Source: an uncultured Prochlorococcus sp. (GTDB lineage: Bacteria; Cyanobacteriota; Cyanobacteriia; PCC-6307; Cyanobiaceae). From it: a stretch of DNA of 64,000 nt. The position numbers were made by a program, and so were the translations under genes. The number at the start of each line of letters is the position of its first letter. Position 1 is the stretch's first letter. The stretch lies in the NCBI GenBank assembly GCA_902573565.1, contig CACGKI010000001.1, positions 106,509-170,508 on the forward strand, read 5' to 3'. Shown in pieces: positions 7,720 through 17,362 of the stretch. The notes under the pieces are model-generated. The model was not told the DNA's origin. It searched no databases and saw only the letters and a program-made list of their open reading frames with translations.

Positions 7720-8799
7720 ATGAGTGATTTTTTATTTCCAATAATAGAAATAGTTTTAGGCGTAGTTCTACTTTTTGCTGGAGGAGAGTGCTTTATTCAA
7801 GGAGCCATATTTTTATCTTTAATTTTAGGCATACCTCAAATAGTAATTGGTTTAACAGTTGTTTCTCTTGGAACAAGCTCTCCTGAGTTGTTGGTAAGTT
7901 TAAGTTCAATTATAAAGGGCAGTGATTCGCTTGCGGCAAGCAATGTAATTGGAAGCAATATTTTTAATGTTCTCGTTGTTTTGGGTATCAGTTCATTGAT
8001 AACACCTCTTAAGGTAAAAAGTAGAATAGTCAGAAGAGATGTGCCTTTGTTGATGGCAATTTCTTGTGCAGTTTGGGCTATGTCATCAACAGGCTTATTA
8101 ACATTGCAAGCAGGGGTATTTCTAATATTTTGTTTAATCTTAAATACAATATGGGAAATCAATACCGTTAGTGAGAAAGGAGAGGAGACAAAAGATGCTG
8201 AACCAGAGATAGAAGAATTAAAAGATAACTATAAAGGGAAGCTTAATATTTTACTAAAATTAATATTGGGAATATTTCTTTTAAGCTTTGGTTCAAATAT
8301 TTTAGTAAATGGTTCTCAAACGCTTGCATCTCTTTTGGGTGTAAATGAAATTGTTATTGGTTTAACTATCGTCGCCACTGGGACATCTTTACCAGAATTA
8401 GTAACTTCAATAATTGCTGCATTTAAAGGCAAAACAGATCTTGCAATTGGGAATGTAATAGGAAGCAATTTGCTAAATCAACTTCTAATCCTTGGAAGTT
8501 GCAGTATTTTTTCAGGATTTAAAGGTTTAGTAATTGAACAAAGTCTAATAAAAGTTGACTTACCTTTTATGGTTTTAACTACCTTTGCATGCTTACCAAT
8601 TTTCTGGAGCAAAGGGAAAATCACCAGAATTGAAGGATTTATTTTACTTAATCTTTATATTTTCTACATTCTAGATAAGATACTTTTCCTGAATGAATTT
8701 AACTTCCTTCCTGAATTAAGGATAGGTTTGTTTATTTACTTTGTGTTACTTGTAGTGTTTCTAATTGTGCAAGAAAAATTAAAATTTTATAATTCATGA
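7720..8799 (+). CDS. Ca2+/cation antiporter of the CaCA superfamily (YrbG-like)
   Basis: 359 residues, about 10-11 membrane helices, built as two inverted repeats joined by an acidic cytoplasmic loop (~155-170, EKGEETKDAEPEIEE). The alpha-1 repeat has GTSSPELLVSL and ASNVIGSNIFNVLVVLG; alpha-2 has GTSLPELVTSI and IGNVIGSNLLNQLLILG. The conserved acidic residues in PELL/PELV bind the cation. It likely exports Ca2+ or exchanges Na+ across the plasma membrane. It converges with gor, with a 2-bp gap. Confidence 0.9.
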   Translation: MSDFLFPIIEIVLGVVLLFAGGECFIQGAIFLSLILGIPQIVIGLTVVSLGTSSPELLVSLSSIIKGSDSLAASNVIGSNIFNVLVVLGISSLITPLKVKSRIVRRDVPLLMAISCAVWAMSSTGLLTLQAGVFLIFCLILNTIWEINTVSEKGEETKDAEPEIEELKDNYKGKLNILLKLILGIFLLSFGSNILVNGSQTLASLLGVNEIVIGLTIVATGTSLPELVTSIIAAFKGKTDLAIGNVIGSNLLNQLLILGSCSIFSGFKGLVIEQSLIKVDLPFMVLTTFACLPIFWSKGKITRIEGFILLNLYIFYILDKILFLNEFNFLPELRIGLFIYFVLLVVFLIVQEKLKFYNS

Positions 8800-8801
8800 T
8801 T

Positions 8802-10166
8802 TTATCCATACATAGTCACAAATTCTTCTGAGATAGTTGGGTGCAAAGCCATAGTAATATCAAAATCTTTTTTTGTTATCCCTGCATTTAATGAAATTGA
8901 TACCATTTGAATAATCTCAGATGACGTTTCTCCAAACATATGACATCCCAAGACTTTATCAGTTAGCTTATGAACTACAATCTTCAACATACATTTTGAT
9001 TTATCCTTTTTAAAGGTATTAGACATAGGGACAAATTTGCATTTAAAAATTTTTATATTTTTTTCAGAATAAATCTCTTTAGCTCTTTTCTCACTTAAGC
9101 CAACTGTTGAAATTTCAGGGATAGTAAATACAGCCTTAGGGATATATTCATAATTTACTTTTCTTTCTTGGTCATTAAAAAAATTATCCGAAAAAACCCT
9201 CCCTTGTTCTATTGCTACTGGAGTTAAGTTTGGTTTATTTATGATATCGCCAACTGCAAAAATATTTGGGTTGCTTGTTTGATTAAGTTCATCAACATCC
9301 AAATATTGGCCATCCATCTTTAGATTCAAAAAATCTAAATTTAAAGGCAAAAGATTTGGTTCTCTTCCTGTAGCAATAAGGATATTATTAGTTAGGAGTT
9401 TATCCCCCGAGTCTAGGGTAGATTCCAGATTTCCATTTACTCTGTTGATAGACTTTAATTGAGTATTAGAGATTATATTGATTTCAGTAAAAGTAGGTGA
9501 TTCCTCTAAGCATAAAGAAAGATCCTCATCAAAACCATTAAGTAAATGTTGGCCTCTAACTAATTGAGTTACTTCAGTACCTAAATTTCTGAAAATAGAA
9601 GCAAATTCACAAGCAATATATCCTCCTCCTACTATAAGTATTGATTTGGGAAACTTTTCTAATTCAAAAATATCATCACTAGTCCATGCCAAATCCACCC
9701 CAGGAATATTTAATTTCTTTGGTTTACCTCCAACTGAAATAAGAATTTTTTTTGAACTTATTTTATTCTTAGTTCTCTTCGTTTTTGAACAAATAATTTC
9801 TAATTCATTTTGAGTCGTAAATCTTCCTAAACCCTCAAAAACAGTTACATTCAATTTTTTTAAAGAATTTTTATGTAAATTACTTAATCTAGAAACCTCC
9901 TCTCTAACATTCTTCAATAAAATATTTGATTCAAAATTAATACCTTCATTTTTTAATCCATATCCTTCAGAAGAATCCATAATTTTTTTACTTTTAGCTG
10001 CATAAACCATCAATTTTTTTGGAACACATCCTCTTATCACACAAGTTCCTCCTATTTGATTTACTTCTATGATTGCGACTTTTGCTCCATAACTAGCCGC
10101 ACGTTTAGCAGCCGCAAGCCCTCCAGATCCAGCGCCAACAACAATTAAATCAAATTCAAATTCCAA
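8802..10166 (-). CDS. gor: Glutathione reductase
   Basis: NADPH-dependent reduction of glutathione disulfide, for redox defence. The 454 residues have the FAD-binding VGAGSGGLAAA (~10-20), the redox pair C42/C47 in GGTCVIRGCVPKK, the NAD(P)-binding GGGYIACEFA (~180-190) and the C-terminal HPTISEE that supplies the catalytic His-Glu. The neighbouring glutathione S-transferase is divergent from it, with 52 bp between starts, so the two may be coordinately expressed. Confidence 0.94.
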   Translation of the reverse strand: MEFEFDLIVVGAGSGGLAAAKRAASYGAKVAIIEVNQIGGTCVIRGCVPKKLMVYAAKSKKIMDSSEGYGLKNEGINFESNILLKNVREEVSRLSNLHKNSLKKLNVTVFEGLGRFTTQNELEIICSKTKRTKNKISSKKILISVGGKPKKLNIPGVDLAWTSDDIFELEKFPKSILIVGGGYIACEFASIFRNLGTEVTQLVRGQHLLNGFDEDLSLCLEESPTFTEINIISNTQLKSINRVNGNLESTLDSGDKLLTNNILIATGREPNLLPLNLDFLNLKMDGQYLDVDELNQTSNPNIFAVGDIINKPNLTPVAIEQGRVFSDNFFNDQERKVNYEYIPKAVFTIPEISTVGLSEKRAKEIYSEKNIKIFKCKFVPMSNTFKKDKSKCMLKIVVHKLTDKVLGCHMFGETSSEIIQMVSISLNAGITKKDFDITMALHPTISEEFVTMYG

Positions 10167-10218
10167 GACTTTTTTTAATCAATTACTATAACGTTAGTTT
10201 ATAGCTTTAATTCAAATA

Positions 10219-11448
10219 ATGAATGGGATTTTGACATGGGATGATTTAAATAAATTTGAAGTTGAAGCTCTTGATAGAGTTCATGGTATAAATAATTCCT
10301 ATGCAAATTTAAGATTATTTGGGCATAGTGAAAATGATGTATTAGTTACCTTTTACAGGGATAGGCATTCTTGGTGTCCTTACTGTCAGAAGATATGGTT
10401 ATGGCTTGAATTTAAGAGAATTCCATACAGAGTCAAAAAAATAAATATGTTTTGCTACGGTCAAAAAGAAAGTTGGTTCCTTGAAAAAGTCAGATCGGGG
10501 AAATTACCTGCAATTGAATTTAAAGGGCAAGTTATAGTTGAAAGCGACAATATAATAGCTTTTTTAGAAAATGAATTTGGGGCACTTGGATCTTTTATAA
10601 CATCTAGTCACCTTATCAAAATTCGAGAATTAGAAAGAGAAATCTTCAGATCCTGGTGCAATTGGCTCTGCCGAGAGAGCTTTAATTTTATAAATAACTC
10701 TTTGAGAAAAAAAAGATTTAAAGAATCCATTTCTAAACTCGATGAAATCTTAAGTAGATCAAAATCAGGATTTATTGATCCATCAGTATCTAATATGAGT
10801 GATATAAAGCCTGGTGTTGGAGATATAATTTTTATTCCCTATATGGAAAGAATGAATGCATCACTGATTTATTATAAAGGGTTTAATTTAAGATCTAATT
10901 ACCTTCATCTAGATAACTGGCTTACCCTTTTTGAAGGGACAAGTGCTTATAGAGGCACTCAAGGAGATTTTCATACTCACTCTCATGATTTACCCCCACA
11001 AATGGGAGGATGTTATAAAGAAAGCAATGAACAACAAATTGCTTTTTCTGAAGCAATAGATACTGGAGAGGGTCTTGGTAATTATGAATTAAATAAAAAT
11101 TATGATTCAAATTATTATGCTAGATTTGCTCTGAAAAGAGTAATAAAGCATAAAGATAGTTTAATAAAAGTAAACCCATACGATAAAGAATACTTTGATG
11201 AATCATTAAGATCAGCATTGACCCATATGATGACAGGTGAAGTAAGAATTCCAGAGAAGATTTCAGGAAAATCTCTGAGATATTTAAAACAGAGAATCTC
11301 AGTTCCTAGAGATATGCCAATTATCTCTGCAAGGCTTTTAAGACAATCATTAAATAAAATTGAATTACTAAGTGATAATAATGAAATAGATAGCATACCT
11401 TTCAAGCATAGATATGATCAAGATCCTAGGAATTTTATTTCTAGTTAG
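10219..11448 (+). CDS. Glutathione S-transferase-like protein, long form
   Basis: 409 residues, about twice the usual GST. The N-terminal thioredoxin-like domain has a WCPYCQK motif (C53, C56) as in omega/glutaredoxin-type GSTs, followed by the GSH-binding LPAIEF and ESDNIIAFLE. The C-terminal half is helical with conserved aromatic and His residues (GDFHTHSHDLPPQMGG) and is not a standard GST C-domain as far as I can tell. It is divergent from gor and converges with dnaA. Substrate unknown. Confidence 0.85.
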   Translation: MNGILTWDDLNKFEVEALDRVHGINNSYANLRLFGHSENDVLVTFYRDRHSWCPYCQKIWLWLEFKRIPYRVKKINMFCYGQKESWFLEKVRSGKLPAIEFKGQVIVESDNIIAFLENEFGALGSFITSSHLIKIRELEREIFRSWCNWLCRESFNFINNSLRKKRFKESISKLDEILSRSKSGFIDPSVSNMSDIKPGVGDIIFIPYMERMNASLIYYKGFNLRSNYLHLDNWLTLFEGTSAYRGTQGDFHTHSHDLPPQMGGCYKESNEQQIAFSEAIDTGEGLGNYELNKNYDSNYYARFALKRVIKHKDSLIKVNPYDKEYFDESLRSALTHMMTGEVRIPEKISGKSLRYLKQRISVPRDMPIISARLLRQSLNKIELLSDNNEIDSIPFKHRYDQDPRNFISS

Positions 11449-11456
11449 CAGTAAAA

Positions 11457-12851
11457 CTATAAATTTTTTCTTGAATCTATTTGAAGTAAATCTCTAATTT
11501 TTTGAACTTGACTTGCAATATTTGGATCAGTCGATAATTTTTTTTCAACTTGTTCAATAGCATACATAACAGTTGTATGGTCTTTCCCCCCAAATTCATC
11601 TCCAATTCTTGGCAAACTTAAATCAGTTCCATGTCTCATGAGATACATGCCAATTTGCCTAGCTTGACTTACTGGTTTTCTTCTACTTGAACTAATCAAT
11701 TCATCAGTAGATACTTTAAAGAAATCAGACACTTTGTTAATAACTTGTTTTGGAGTTACAACTACTCCAACACTATTAGGATCAAGCATCGGAGCAATTG
11801 ATTGGACTGTCATAGGCAAGCCTGTTATTGAAGCGAATGCAACAGCTCTAGTAAATGCTCCTTCTAGTTCTCGAATATTCGATGTGAATCTTCCTGCTAT
11901 AAATTGAATTAAATCTCTTGGAAGACTCATCCTCTCTTGTTCTGCCTTTTTTTGAAGAATAGCAGTCCTTGTTTCAAGGTCAGGTGGTTGAATATCTGCA
12001 GTCATTCCCATTGAAAACCTAGAAATTAATCTTTCTTGAATACCGGACAATTGATTTGGAGGCCTATCACTTGCTATGACTATTTGACTTCCTGATTCAT
12101 GAAGGGCGTTAAAAGTATGGAAAAATTCTTCCTGTGTATATTCTTTACCTTCTAAGAACTGTATATCGTCAATCAAAATTAAATCTACATTTCTATATTT
12201 ATCGCGAATAGCTGTCATTCCATCTCTTCTAATACCACTGATAACATCATTAGTAAAAGTTTCTGTAGATACATATTTAACTTTTGCTTCTGGATCTATT
12301 TCGACCCGATAATGACCAATTGCTTGCATTAAATGGGTTTTACCAAGACCAACACCACCACAAATGAATAGTGGATTGAATTCTCTCCCAGGAGATTCCG
12401 CAACTGCTAAAGCTGCGGCATGAGCCAACCTACTATTGGGGCCTACAACAAATCTCTTAAAGACATACCGTAAATTTAAACCGTTGGGATTTCTTGATCG
12501 ACTTTTTGCAGGATTATCTTTAGTATTATTAGAAAAAGGTTTTGTTATATGACTAATGTTCTTTTCATTAAGGTTTTCTTTATTTGTTAAATCGGAAGTG
12601 ATATTTGCTTCAGATTTAAAAACAACTTTAACATCATGTCCACAAATTTCTTTTGTAGCTTTTTCGATAGTTTCACAATAGTTCTTTCTTAACCAATCAC
12701 TAGAAAAAGTGTTTGGAGCAATTAACGTCAATAAGCCATTCTCAAAGCAGTTAAATTTAGCAGGCCTTATCCATGTCTCAAAGGAAGGCTTACTTAAAGT
12801 TTTTTGGAGTAACTGTTGAACTTCCGCCCAAATAGGATTAGTTGCTTGCAA
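11457..12851 (-). CDS. dnaA: Chromosomal replication initiator DnaA
   Basis: 464 residues. Domain I (~1-80, [23 protein letters not shown]) is followed by a low-complexity Asn/Lys linker (~85-125). The AAA+ domain III carries Walker A GGVGLGKT (~165-172), Walker [10 protein letters not shown] and a sensor region. Domain IV ends with [15 protein letters not shown], the DnaA-box-binding signature. dnaN is not beside it and I see no cluster of DnaA boxes, so this locus is not evidently the origin. A palindrome sits in its leader. Confidence 0.97.
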   Translation of the reverse strand: MQATNPIWAEVQQLLQKTLSKPSFETWIRPAKFNCFENGLLTLIAPNTFSSDWLRKNYCETIEKATKEICGHDVKVVFKSEANITSDLTNKENLNEKNISHITKPFSNNTKDNPAKSRSRNPNGLNLRYVFKRFVVGPNSRLAHAAALAVAESPGREFNPLFICGGVGLGKTHLMQAIGHYRVEIDPEAKVKYVSTETFTNDVISGIRRDGMTAIRDKYRNVDLILIDDIQFLEGKEYTQEEFFHTFNALHESGSQIVIASDRPPNQLSGIQERLISRFSMGMTADIQPPDLETRTAILQKKAEQERMSLPRDLIQFIAGRFTSNIRELEGAFTRAVAFASITGLPMTVQSIAPMLDPNSVGVVVTPKQVINKVSDFFKVSTDELISSSRRKPVSQARQIGMYLMRHGTDLSLPRIGDEFGGKDHTTVMYAIEQVEKKLSTDPNIASQVQKIRDLLQIDSRKNL

Positions 12852-12862
12852 AATTTTAATAT

Positions 12863-12879
12863 CTAGATTATTAATCTAG
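12863..12879. promoter_or_regulatory. Perfect palindrome in the dnaA leader
   Basis: CTAGATTA, one central base, TAATCTAG: an 8-bp perfect inverted repeat 12-28 bp upstream of the dnaA ATG. It could be an operator or a hairpin near the ribosome-binding region. It does not match the DnaA-box consensus. Confidence 0.5.
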
Positions 12880-12986
12880 TTGGAATTTAATAATTGGCCA
12901 TTATCAGATCACAAGATCGCAACAAATTTAAAATTACTTAACAAAGCATCATCTAAATTTATCAGAATAAATTTTAAATTTTTTAC

Positions 12987-13655
12987 TTGCATATAATTAT
13001 ATTAAATCCCCCGGAAATATTGGATAAGGCATTACTTATTATCATGGCGAAATGGCATGGTTTTGGAAGATGTAAAACAAGATTAGCGAAAGATATAGGA
13101 AAAAGGAATTCTGCCAAAGTACAAAGTGTAATGACCAACCACACTATTTCCGTGGCCAAATCTCTCCAAAAAATTAAACTAATTGATATTTCTATTGCCA
13201 TATCTGGTTTAGGGATAAAAAATTGTAGAAGATGGTCGAGAGAATTAGGAATAAAAAAGTTCAATTTACAGGGGAAAGGTAGTTTGGGCGAAAGAATGAA
13301 AAGGCAAATTCTTATCAACAAAAAATTTTGTACAGAAAATAAGATAAAAAATATTATTTTTATTGGTACTGATCTTCCTGATTTATGTCATTTAGATTTA
13401 ATAAATACTCTTAGAGAGCTAACACAAAATGATCTTGTTTTAGGACCATCTAATGATGGAGGCTATTGGATTATTGGGTTGTCATCAAAAATAATAGCAA
13501 AACATTTAAATTTACCTTTTATAAATATTGAGTGGAGTAAAGAAAATGTTCTCCAAAAAACAATTGATAATTTTGCCTCTACAAAATTGAATTATAAATT
13601 CCTAGATAAAAAGATTGATATAGATACAATAATTGATATTGAAAATAGAAAGTAA
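12987..13655 (+). CDS. TIGR04282-type glycosyltransferase (DUF2064)
   Basis: 222 residues with the family's nucleotidyl/glycosyltransferase pattern: LLIIMAKWHGFGRCKTRLAKDIG (a variant of the K-x-P-x-x-G-x-x-K-T-R-L-A motif), GTDLPDL (metal-binding Asp) and LGPSNDGGYWIIGL. The TTG start is chosen because the first ATG (13044) would remove the first beta-strand. The family is named for arsenosugar synthesis. It is followed 5 bp later by the partner type TIGR04283, which supports a shared pathway; no arsM or arsS is visible in this window. Confidence 0.82.
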   Translation: MHIIILNPPEILDKALLIIMAKWHGFGRCKTRLAKDIGKRNSAKVQSVMTNHTISVAKSLQKIKLIDISIAISGLGIKNCRRWSRELGIKKFNLQGKGSLGERMKRQILINKKFCTENKIKNIIFIGTDLPDLCHLDLINTLRELTQNDLVLGPSNDGGYWIIGLSSKIIAKHLNLPFINIEWSKENVLQKTIDNFASTKLNYKFLDKKIDIDTIIDIENRK

Positions 13656-13660
13656 TCAAA

Positions 13661-14344
13661 TTGTCTAGATTCTCAATTATCGTTCCAACTATCAACGAAG
13701 CCAATAATTTACCATTATTGCTTTCAGATTTATCAATAATTAAAAAAGAGGGAGAAATTCTTATTGTTGACTGTGGTAGCGGAGATAGAACTATTGATGT
13801 AGCAAGTATTTATGGGGCGAAAGTCTACCTATCCAAAGAAAGAAATCGAGGTTTACAGTTAGATCTGGGTGCTAAAAATTCAACAGGAGAATGGCTTATT
13901 TTTTTACATGCTGACACTAGACTAACTCATGATTGGTTTACAAAAATAAAATCAGTTTTAGAAGGAGATAAAAATTTTATTTACTATTTTAAATTCAAAA
14001 TAAATGACAAAAAGATAATTTTTAGAATCCTCGAGATTCTTGTTAATTTTAGAAGTCAATTATTTAAACAACCATATGGAGACCAAGGTTTAATAATTCA
14101 TAGATCAATTTATCTTAAGAATGAAGGTTTTAAAAACATTCCCTTAATGGAGGACTTAGATTTCTTTAGGAGATTAAAAAATAAAAAAAATTTAAAGCAA
14201 CTTAATATACCAATTTATACAAGTTCAAGGAAATGGGAAAGAACTAATATTTTTATCCAGGCACTCAAGAATTGGAACTTTAGAAGAAGGTGGTTAAAAG
14301 GAGAATCAACAAAATCTTTATATTCTGAATACTACAAAAAATAA
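13661..14344 (+). CDS. TIGR04283-type family 2 glycosyltransferase
   Basis: 227 residues, GT-A fold: an N-terminal SIIVPTINEANNLPLLL, then ILIVDCGSGDRTIDVA (sugar-nucleotide site), LIFLHADTRL (the DxD-like metal motif) and PYGDQGLIIHR followed by MEDLDFFRRL. These are the marks of the TIGR04283 family. The start is TTG, 5 bp after the preceding glycosyltransferase. Cytosolic, with no membrane anchor visible. The acceptor is not determinable from sequence; an arsenosugar or similar glycoside is inferred from the pair. Confidence 0.82.
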   Translation: MSRFSIIVPTINEANNLPLLLSDLSIIKKEGEILIVDCGSGDRTIDVASIYGAKVYLSKERNRGLQLDLGAKNSTGEWLIFLHADTRLTHDWFTKIKSVLEGDKNFIYYFKFKINDKKIIFRILEILVNFRSQLFKQPYGDQGLIIHRSIYLKNEGFKNIPLMEDLDFFRRLKNKKNLKQLNIPIYTSSRKWERTNIFIQALKNWNFRRRWLKGESTKSLYSEYYKK

Positions 14345-14875
14345 TTAATTTGCATACCAAAAAGCGCATTTAGAGCCTCTTGGTTCTAGGATCCAACCTT
14401 GTCTTTTGTAAAATGAAACCACTTCAGCATCAGCAAAAAGAGTAACTTTTGAAATACCAATATTTTTTAATTCTTTTAGGATATATTTCATTAATTCCTT
14501 CCCCAAGCCTAGGCCTTGATAAACAGGATTAACAGCCACATCCCAAACTGTTGCTTCTAGAATTCCATCGCCAGTGCATCTTGCAAATCCTACAAGCCTG
14601 GGAAATTTATCATCGTGTCGCCATAAACCAACAACCAAAATACTAAAATCTAAAGCTCTTTTTACTCTTCTTATTGGTCTTCTACTCCAACCAACAGTCT
14701 GCAAAAGTTGATCTAGCTCAATTAAATCTAATTCTTTACTTTTACTACATACAAAAATTTCTTTTTTATTTTTTTGAGTGAATTCATAAGAATTCGTACC
14801 ATAGATTTCTAAAAGTTCATCTTTAGATATATTATTTGATTTTTTTATTGATGACCCTGAGTTTCTAAAAATCAT
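14345..14875 (-). CDS. GNAT family N-acetyltransferase (plastid Ycf52-like)
   Basis: 176 residues. The acetyl-CoA-binding motif A is visible as VAVNPVYQGLGLGKELMKYILKE, with WDVAVNP before it and VTLFADAEVVSFYKRQGW (motif B) after it. The C-terminal PRGSKCAFWY pattern is like that of cyanobacterial and plastid GNAT proteins. The N-terminal ~60 residues are extra. The final bases overlap the stop of the ABC transporter gene upstream by one base, so the two are probably co-transcribed. Substrate unknown. Confidence 0.82.
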   Translation of the reverse strand: MIFRNSGSSIKKSNNISKDELLEIYGTNSYEFTQKNKKEIFVCSKSKELDLIELDQLLQTVGWSRRPIRRVKRALDFSILVVGLWRHDDKFPRLVGFARCTGDGILEATVWDVAVNPVYQGLGLGKELMKYILKELKNIGISKVTLFADAEVVSFYKRQGWILEPRGSKCAFWYAN

Positions 14876-16671
14876 TAAAAATTCGCAAATCCTTTTTGTT
14901 GAAGCTCAGAGAGCTGAAAATATAAACCTTTTTTCATTCTCAATTCATCATGTGTTCCCTCTTCAACCAATGATCCCCCTTTTAAAACTAAAATCTTATC
15001 AGAACTTTCAATGGTTGCGAGTCTGTGAGCTATTACTAGTGCTGTTCTTTTTGTAAGAATTCTCTCAAGATCTTTTTGCAAAGTAGCTTCTGTAGATGGA
15101 TCCATAAACGCCGTAGCCTCGTCCATTATCAAAATAACAGGATTTCTAATCGCTACCCTAGCTACTGAAAGAAGTTGTCTCTCTCCAGAAGACAGATTTC
15201 CCCCTCTTTGTCTGAGAAAAGTATTTAAACCTTCTGGTAATTTTTTTAACAAACTATTTAATCCTAATTCTTTACAAAGATTTTCTAATTCGAGATTGTT
15301 TATATTTGCATTTAGTTTCAAATTATCGGCAACATTTCCACTAAAAATAAATGTATCTTGTAAAACCACTCCCAACATATTTCTAAGGGTTGCGATAGGA
15401 ATATCTTTTATATCAATATCGTCAATTAAGATTTGGCCAGATTGAGGTTCATACAATCTACATAACAATCTAATTATGGTTGTTTTACCTGAACCAGTTG
15501 GTCCCACGAAAGCTACATGCTCTCCAGGATTTATTAAGAAAGATAAATTCTTTAGGATGTGTTCTCCTTCTTTATAAAAAAAATTAACATTCTTGAATTC
15601 AATTTTACCCTTAAATTGCTTTTTCGTGTTTTGAATATCTTCTGAAAAATAGTTTGCGGAAAAAGAATCTTTAATCTGAATTTCTTCATCTAATAATTCA
15701 TTTATTCTCTCAACAGCTGTAAGGCCTCCTTGAATCTGGGTAAATCTTTCTGCAAGCTGTCTTAAAGGTTCAAAGAGTCTTTGGGAATATAATATAAAAG
15801 TTGTCAATGTCCCTAAACCAATATTTCCAGAAGTTACAAGATAACCTCCAACTGCTAAAACCAAGGAAACTGCAGCAAGAGAAATCCACTCTATAAATGC
15901 TGAAATGCTACTGTCATAAAATATTGTTCCATTTACTGCTTTCTTGTAAGCAAGTCCAGTATCAGAGAATTTCTTGCTATTAAATTCCTCCCTTCTGAAC
16001 ATCTGAACAACTTCTAAACCTTGAAGATTCTCTTGAAAATCAGAGTTGAGTTGGGACAACTCTTCTCTCACTTGATAATTGGCCTTTCTATAGCGTTTTT
16101 GAAGCCAAATTATGAAATATGAAACTGGAATTTGAGTTAATAGCAATAAAATAGCAAGCCCTCGATCAATTGAAAGCATTGTCAAAGAGATTACTATCAG
16201 ACTTACAAAGTCAGCAACTACTCCAACTGCCCCACTACCAAAAACCTCAGCTAAAGCATCAACATCATTTGTTAATCTCGTTAATAATTTACCAACAGGC
16301 ATTTTATCGTGATACTTGAGAGATAACGATATTGAGTGATCAAAAAGTTCTCTTCTTATTCTTGCGGTTAATCTTTGACCCACAGCTTGGATATTGTAGG
16401 TTTGGTATCCTTGCAAAATCAACCTAAAAATAACTGTTACTAATAAAGTTAAAATTATGGCATTTATTGACTGCCCAAAAAAAGTTTTACTAAGCCAGAC
16501 ATCTGTACTTTCGTTTTTAAGAATAGTAATTGCTTGGCCCACTAATAGTGGTTGAATAGCTCCAGAAAATGATACCGGTAACAAAACTATTAAAATCAAA
16601 TAGATTGTTTTTTTATCTTTAGTTAAATATTTACCTAACTTTTTAATTCTTCTAAAATCTTTAAAAAACAT
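14875..16671 (-). CDS. ABC exporter, fused membrane and ATPase domains (MdlB/MsbA type)
   Basis: 598 residues. The membrane domain covers ~20-320 with six helices. The nucleotide-binding domain starts at ~355 and has Walker A GPTGSGKT (390-397), Q-loop VVLQDTFIF, signature LSSGE (493-497), Walker B VILIMDEAT (512-520) and the H-loop in VIAHRLAT. A half-transporter that would dimerise; the cargo may be lipid, peptide or drug. It lies between hisG and the GNAT gene on the same strand. Confidence 0.92.
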   Translation of the reverse strand: MFFKDFRRIKKLGKYLTKDKKTIYLILIVLLPVSFSGAIQPLLVGQAITILKNESTDVWLSKTFFGQSINAIILTLLVTVIFRLILQGYQTYNIQAVGQRLTARIRRELFDHSISLSLKYHDKMPVGKLLTRLTNDVDALAEVFGSGAVGVVADFVSLIVISLTMLSIDRGLAILLLLTQIPVSYFIIWLQKRYRKANYQVREELSQLNSDFQENLQGLEVVQMFRREEFNSKKFSDTGLAYKKAVNGTIFYDSSISAFIEWISLAAVSLVLAVGGYLVTSGNIGLGTLTTFILYSQRLFEPLRQLAERFTQIQGGLTAVERINELLDEEIQIKDSFSANYFSEDIQNTKKQFKGKIEFKNVNFFYKEGEHILKNLSFLINPGEHVAFVGPTGSGKTTIIRLLCRLYEPQSGQILIDDIDIKDIPIATLRNMLGVVLQDTFIFSGNVADNLKLNANINNLELENLCKELGLNSLLKKLPEGLNTFLRQRGGNLSSGERQLLSVARVAIRNPVILIMDEATAFMDPSTEATLQKDLERILTKRTALVIAHRLATIESSDKILVLKGGSLVEEGTHDELRMKKGLYFQLSELQQKGFANF

Positions 16672-16683
16672 TTAGCTAATCTT

Positions 16684-17322
16684 CTATGAAGCATTAGTTG
16701 ATTCTATTGATAAAATAGTGTCTTTGAGATGATTATCATCTAACCTCATAGATAAAGGATTTCCAATTAGTCTTGCAGTAGAGTAGAAAAGATCATCTAT
16801 TTTAATTAAACCATTCTCTTTAAGAGTCTTTCCGGTTGCCACCAAATCAACTATTGCCTCTGCCATACCTGTAATAGGACCAAGCTCGACTGAACCTGTC
16901 AAATGAACTATGTCTACAGGAATATTTAATTCTTCAAAATAAGTTCTTGCTGTTTTTATAAATTTACTTGCTACTTTACAATTCGCTGGAAGATCAGTTG
17001 GTTTTGAATAATTGCTATTTTTCTTAACCGCCAACGACATATGACAACCCCCAAATCCTAAATCTAATAACTTTGCGACTTTCAATTCAGATTCTCGTAA
17101 AACGTCATACCCAACAATACCCAAATCAGCCTGACCATAACTTACATAAACAGGAACATCTCCATTTCTTACTAATAAAGCTTTAGCCCGTTTGCAATTT
17201 GATTCAAAGGTTAATGATCTATTATTTTCATCCAACGCGTCAGAGAAATCTAACCCAGCTCTTTTAAAAGTTGAAATTGAATCTTTTAACAGAGCTCCTT
17301 TTGGTAAAGCTATAGTAAACAT
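16684..17322 (-). CDS. hisG: ATP phosphoribosyltransferase, short form
   Basis: First step of histidine synthesis, joining ATP and PRPP. The 212 residues match the short HisG without the regulatory C-terminal domain; such enzymes need the HisZ subunit, which is not in this window. Visible motifs are [28 protein letters not shown], and [32 protein letters not shown], the PRPP-binding loop. Divergent from gloB, with 40 bp between start codons. Confidence 0.95.
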   Translation of the reverse strand: MFTIALPKGALLKDSISTFKRAGLDFSDALDENNRSLTFESNCKRAKALLVRNGDVPVYVSYGQADLGIVGYDVLRESELKVAKLLDLGFGGCHMSLAVKKNSNYSKPTDLPANCKVASKFIKTARTYFEELNIPVDIVHLTGSVELGPITGMAEAIVDLVATGKTLKENGLIKIDDLFYSTARLIGNPLSMRLDDNHLKDTILSIESTNAS

Positions 17323-17362
17323 AGATCAATTTCTTCCAAGGATTCTTCATTCTAATTTAACA

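Noticed and set aside
12852..12986. Replication origin beside dnaA
   Set aside because: No cluster of TTATCCACA-like boxes, and dnaN is not adjacent; nothing in the sequence supports an origin here.
12983..13321. 112-codon minus-strand ORF over the TIGR04282 glycosyltransferase
   Set aside because: Shadow of the glycosyltransferase, whose motifs are clear on the plus strand.
17192..17362. Upstream extension of gloB into hisG
   Set aside because: It overlaps hisG on the other strand, and the gloB N-terminal motif starts just after the ATG at 17363.
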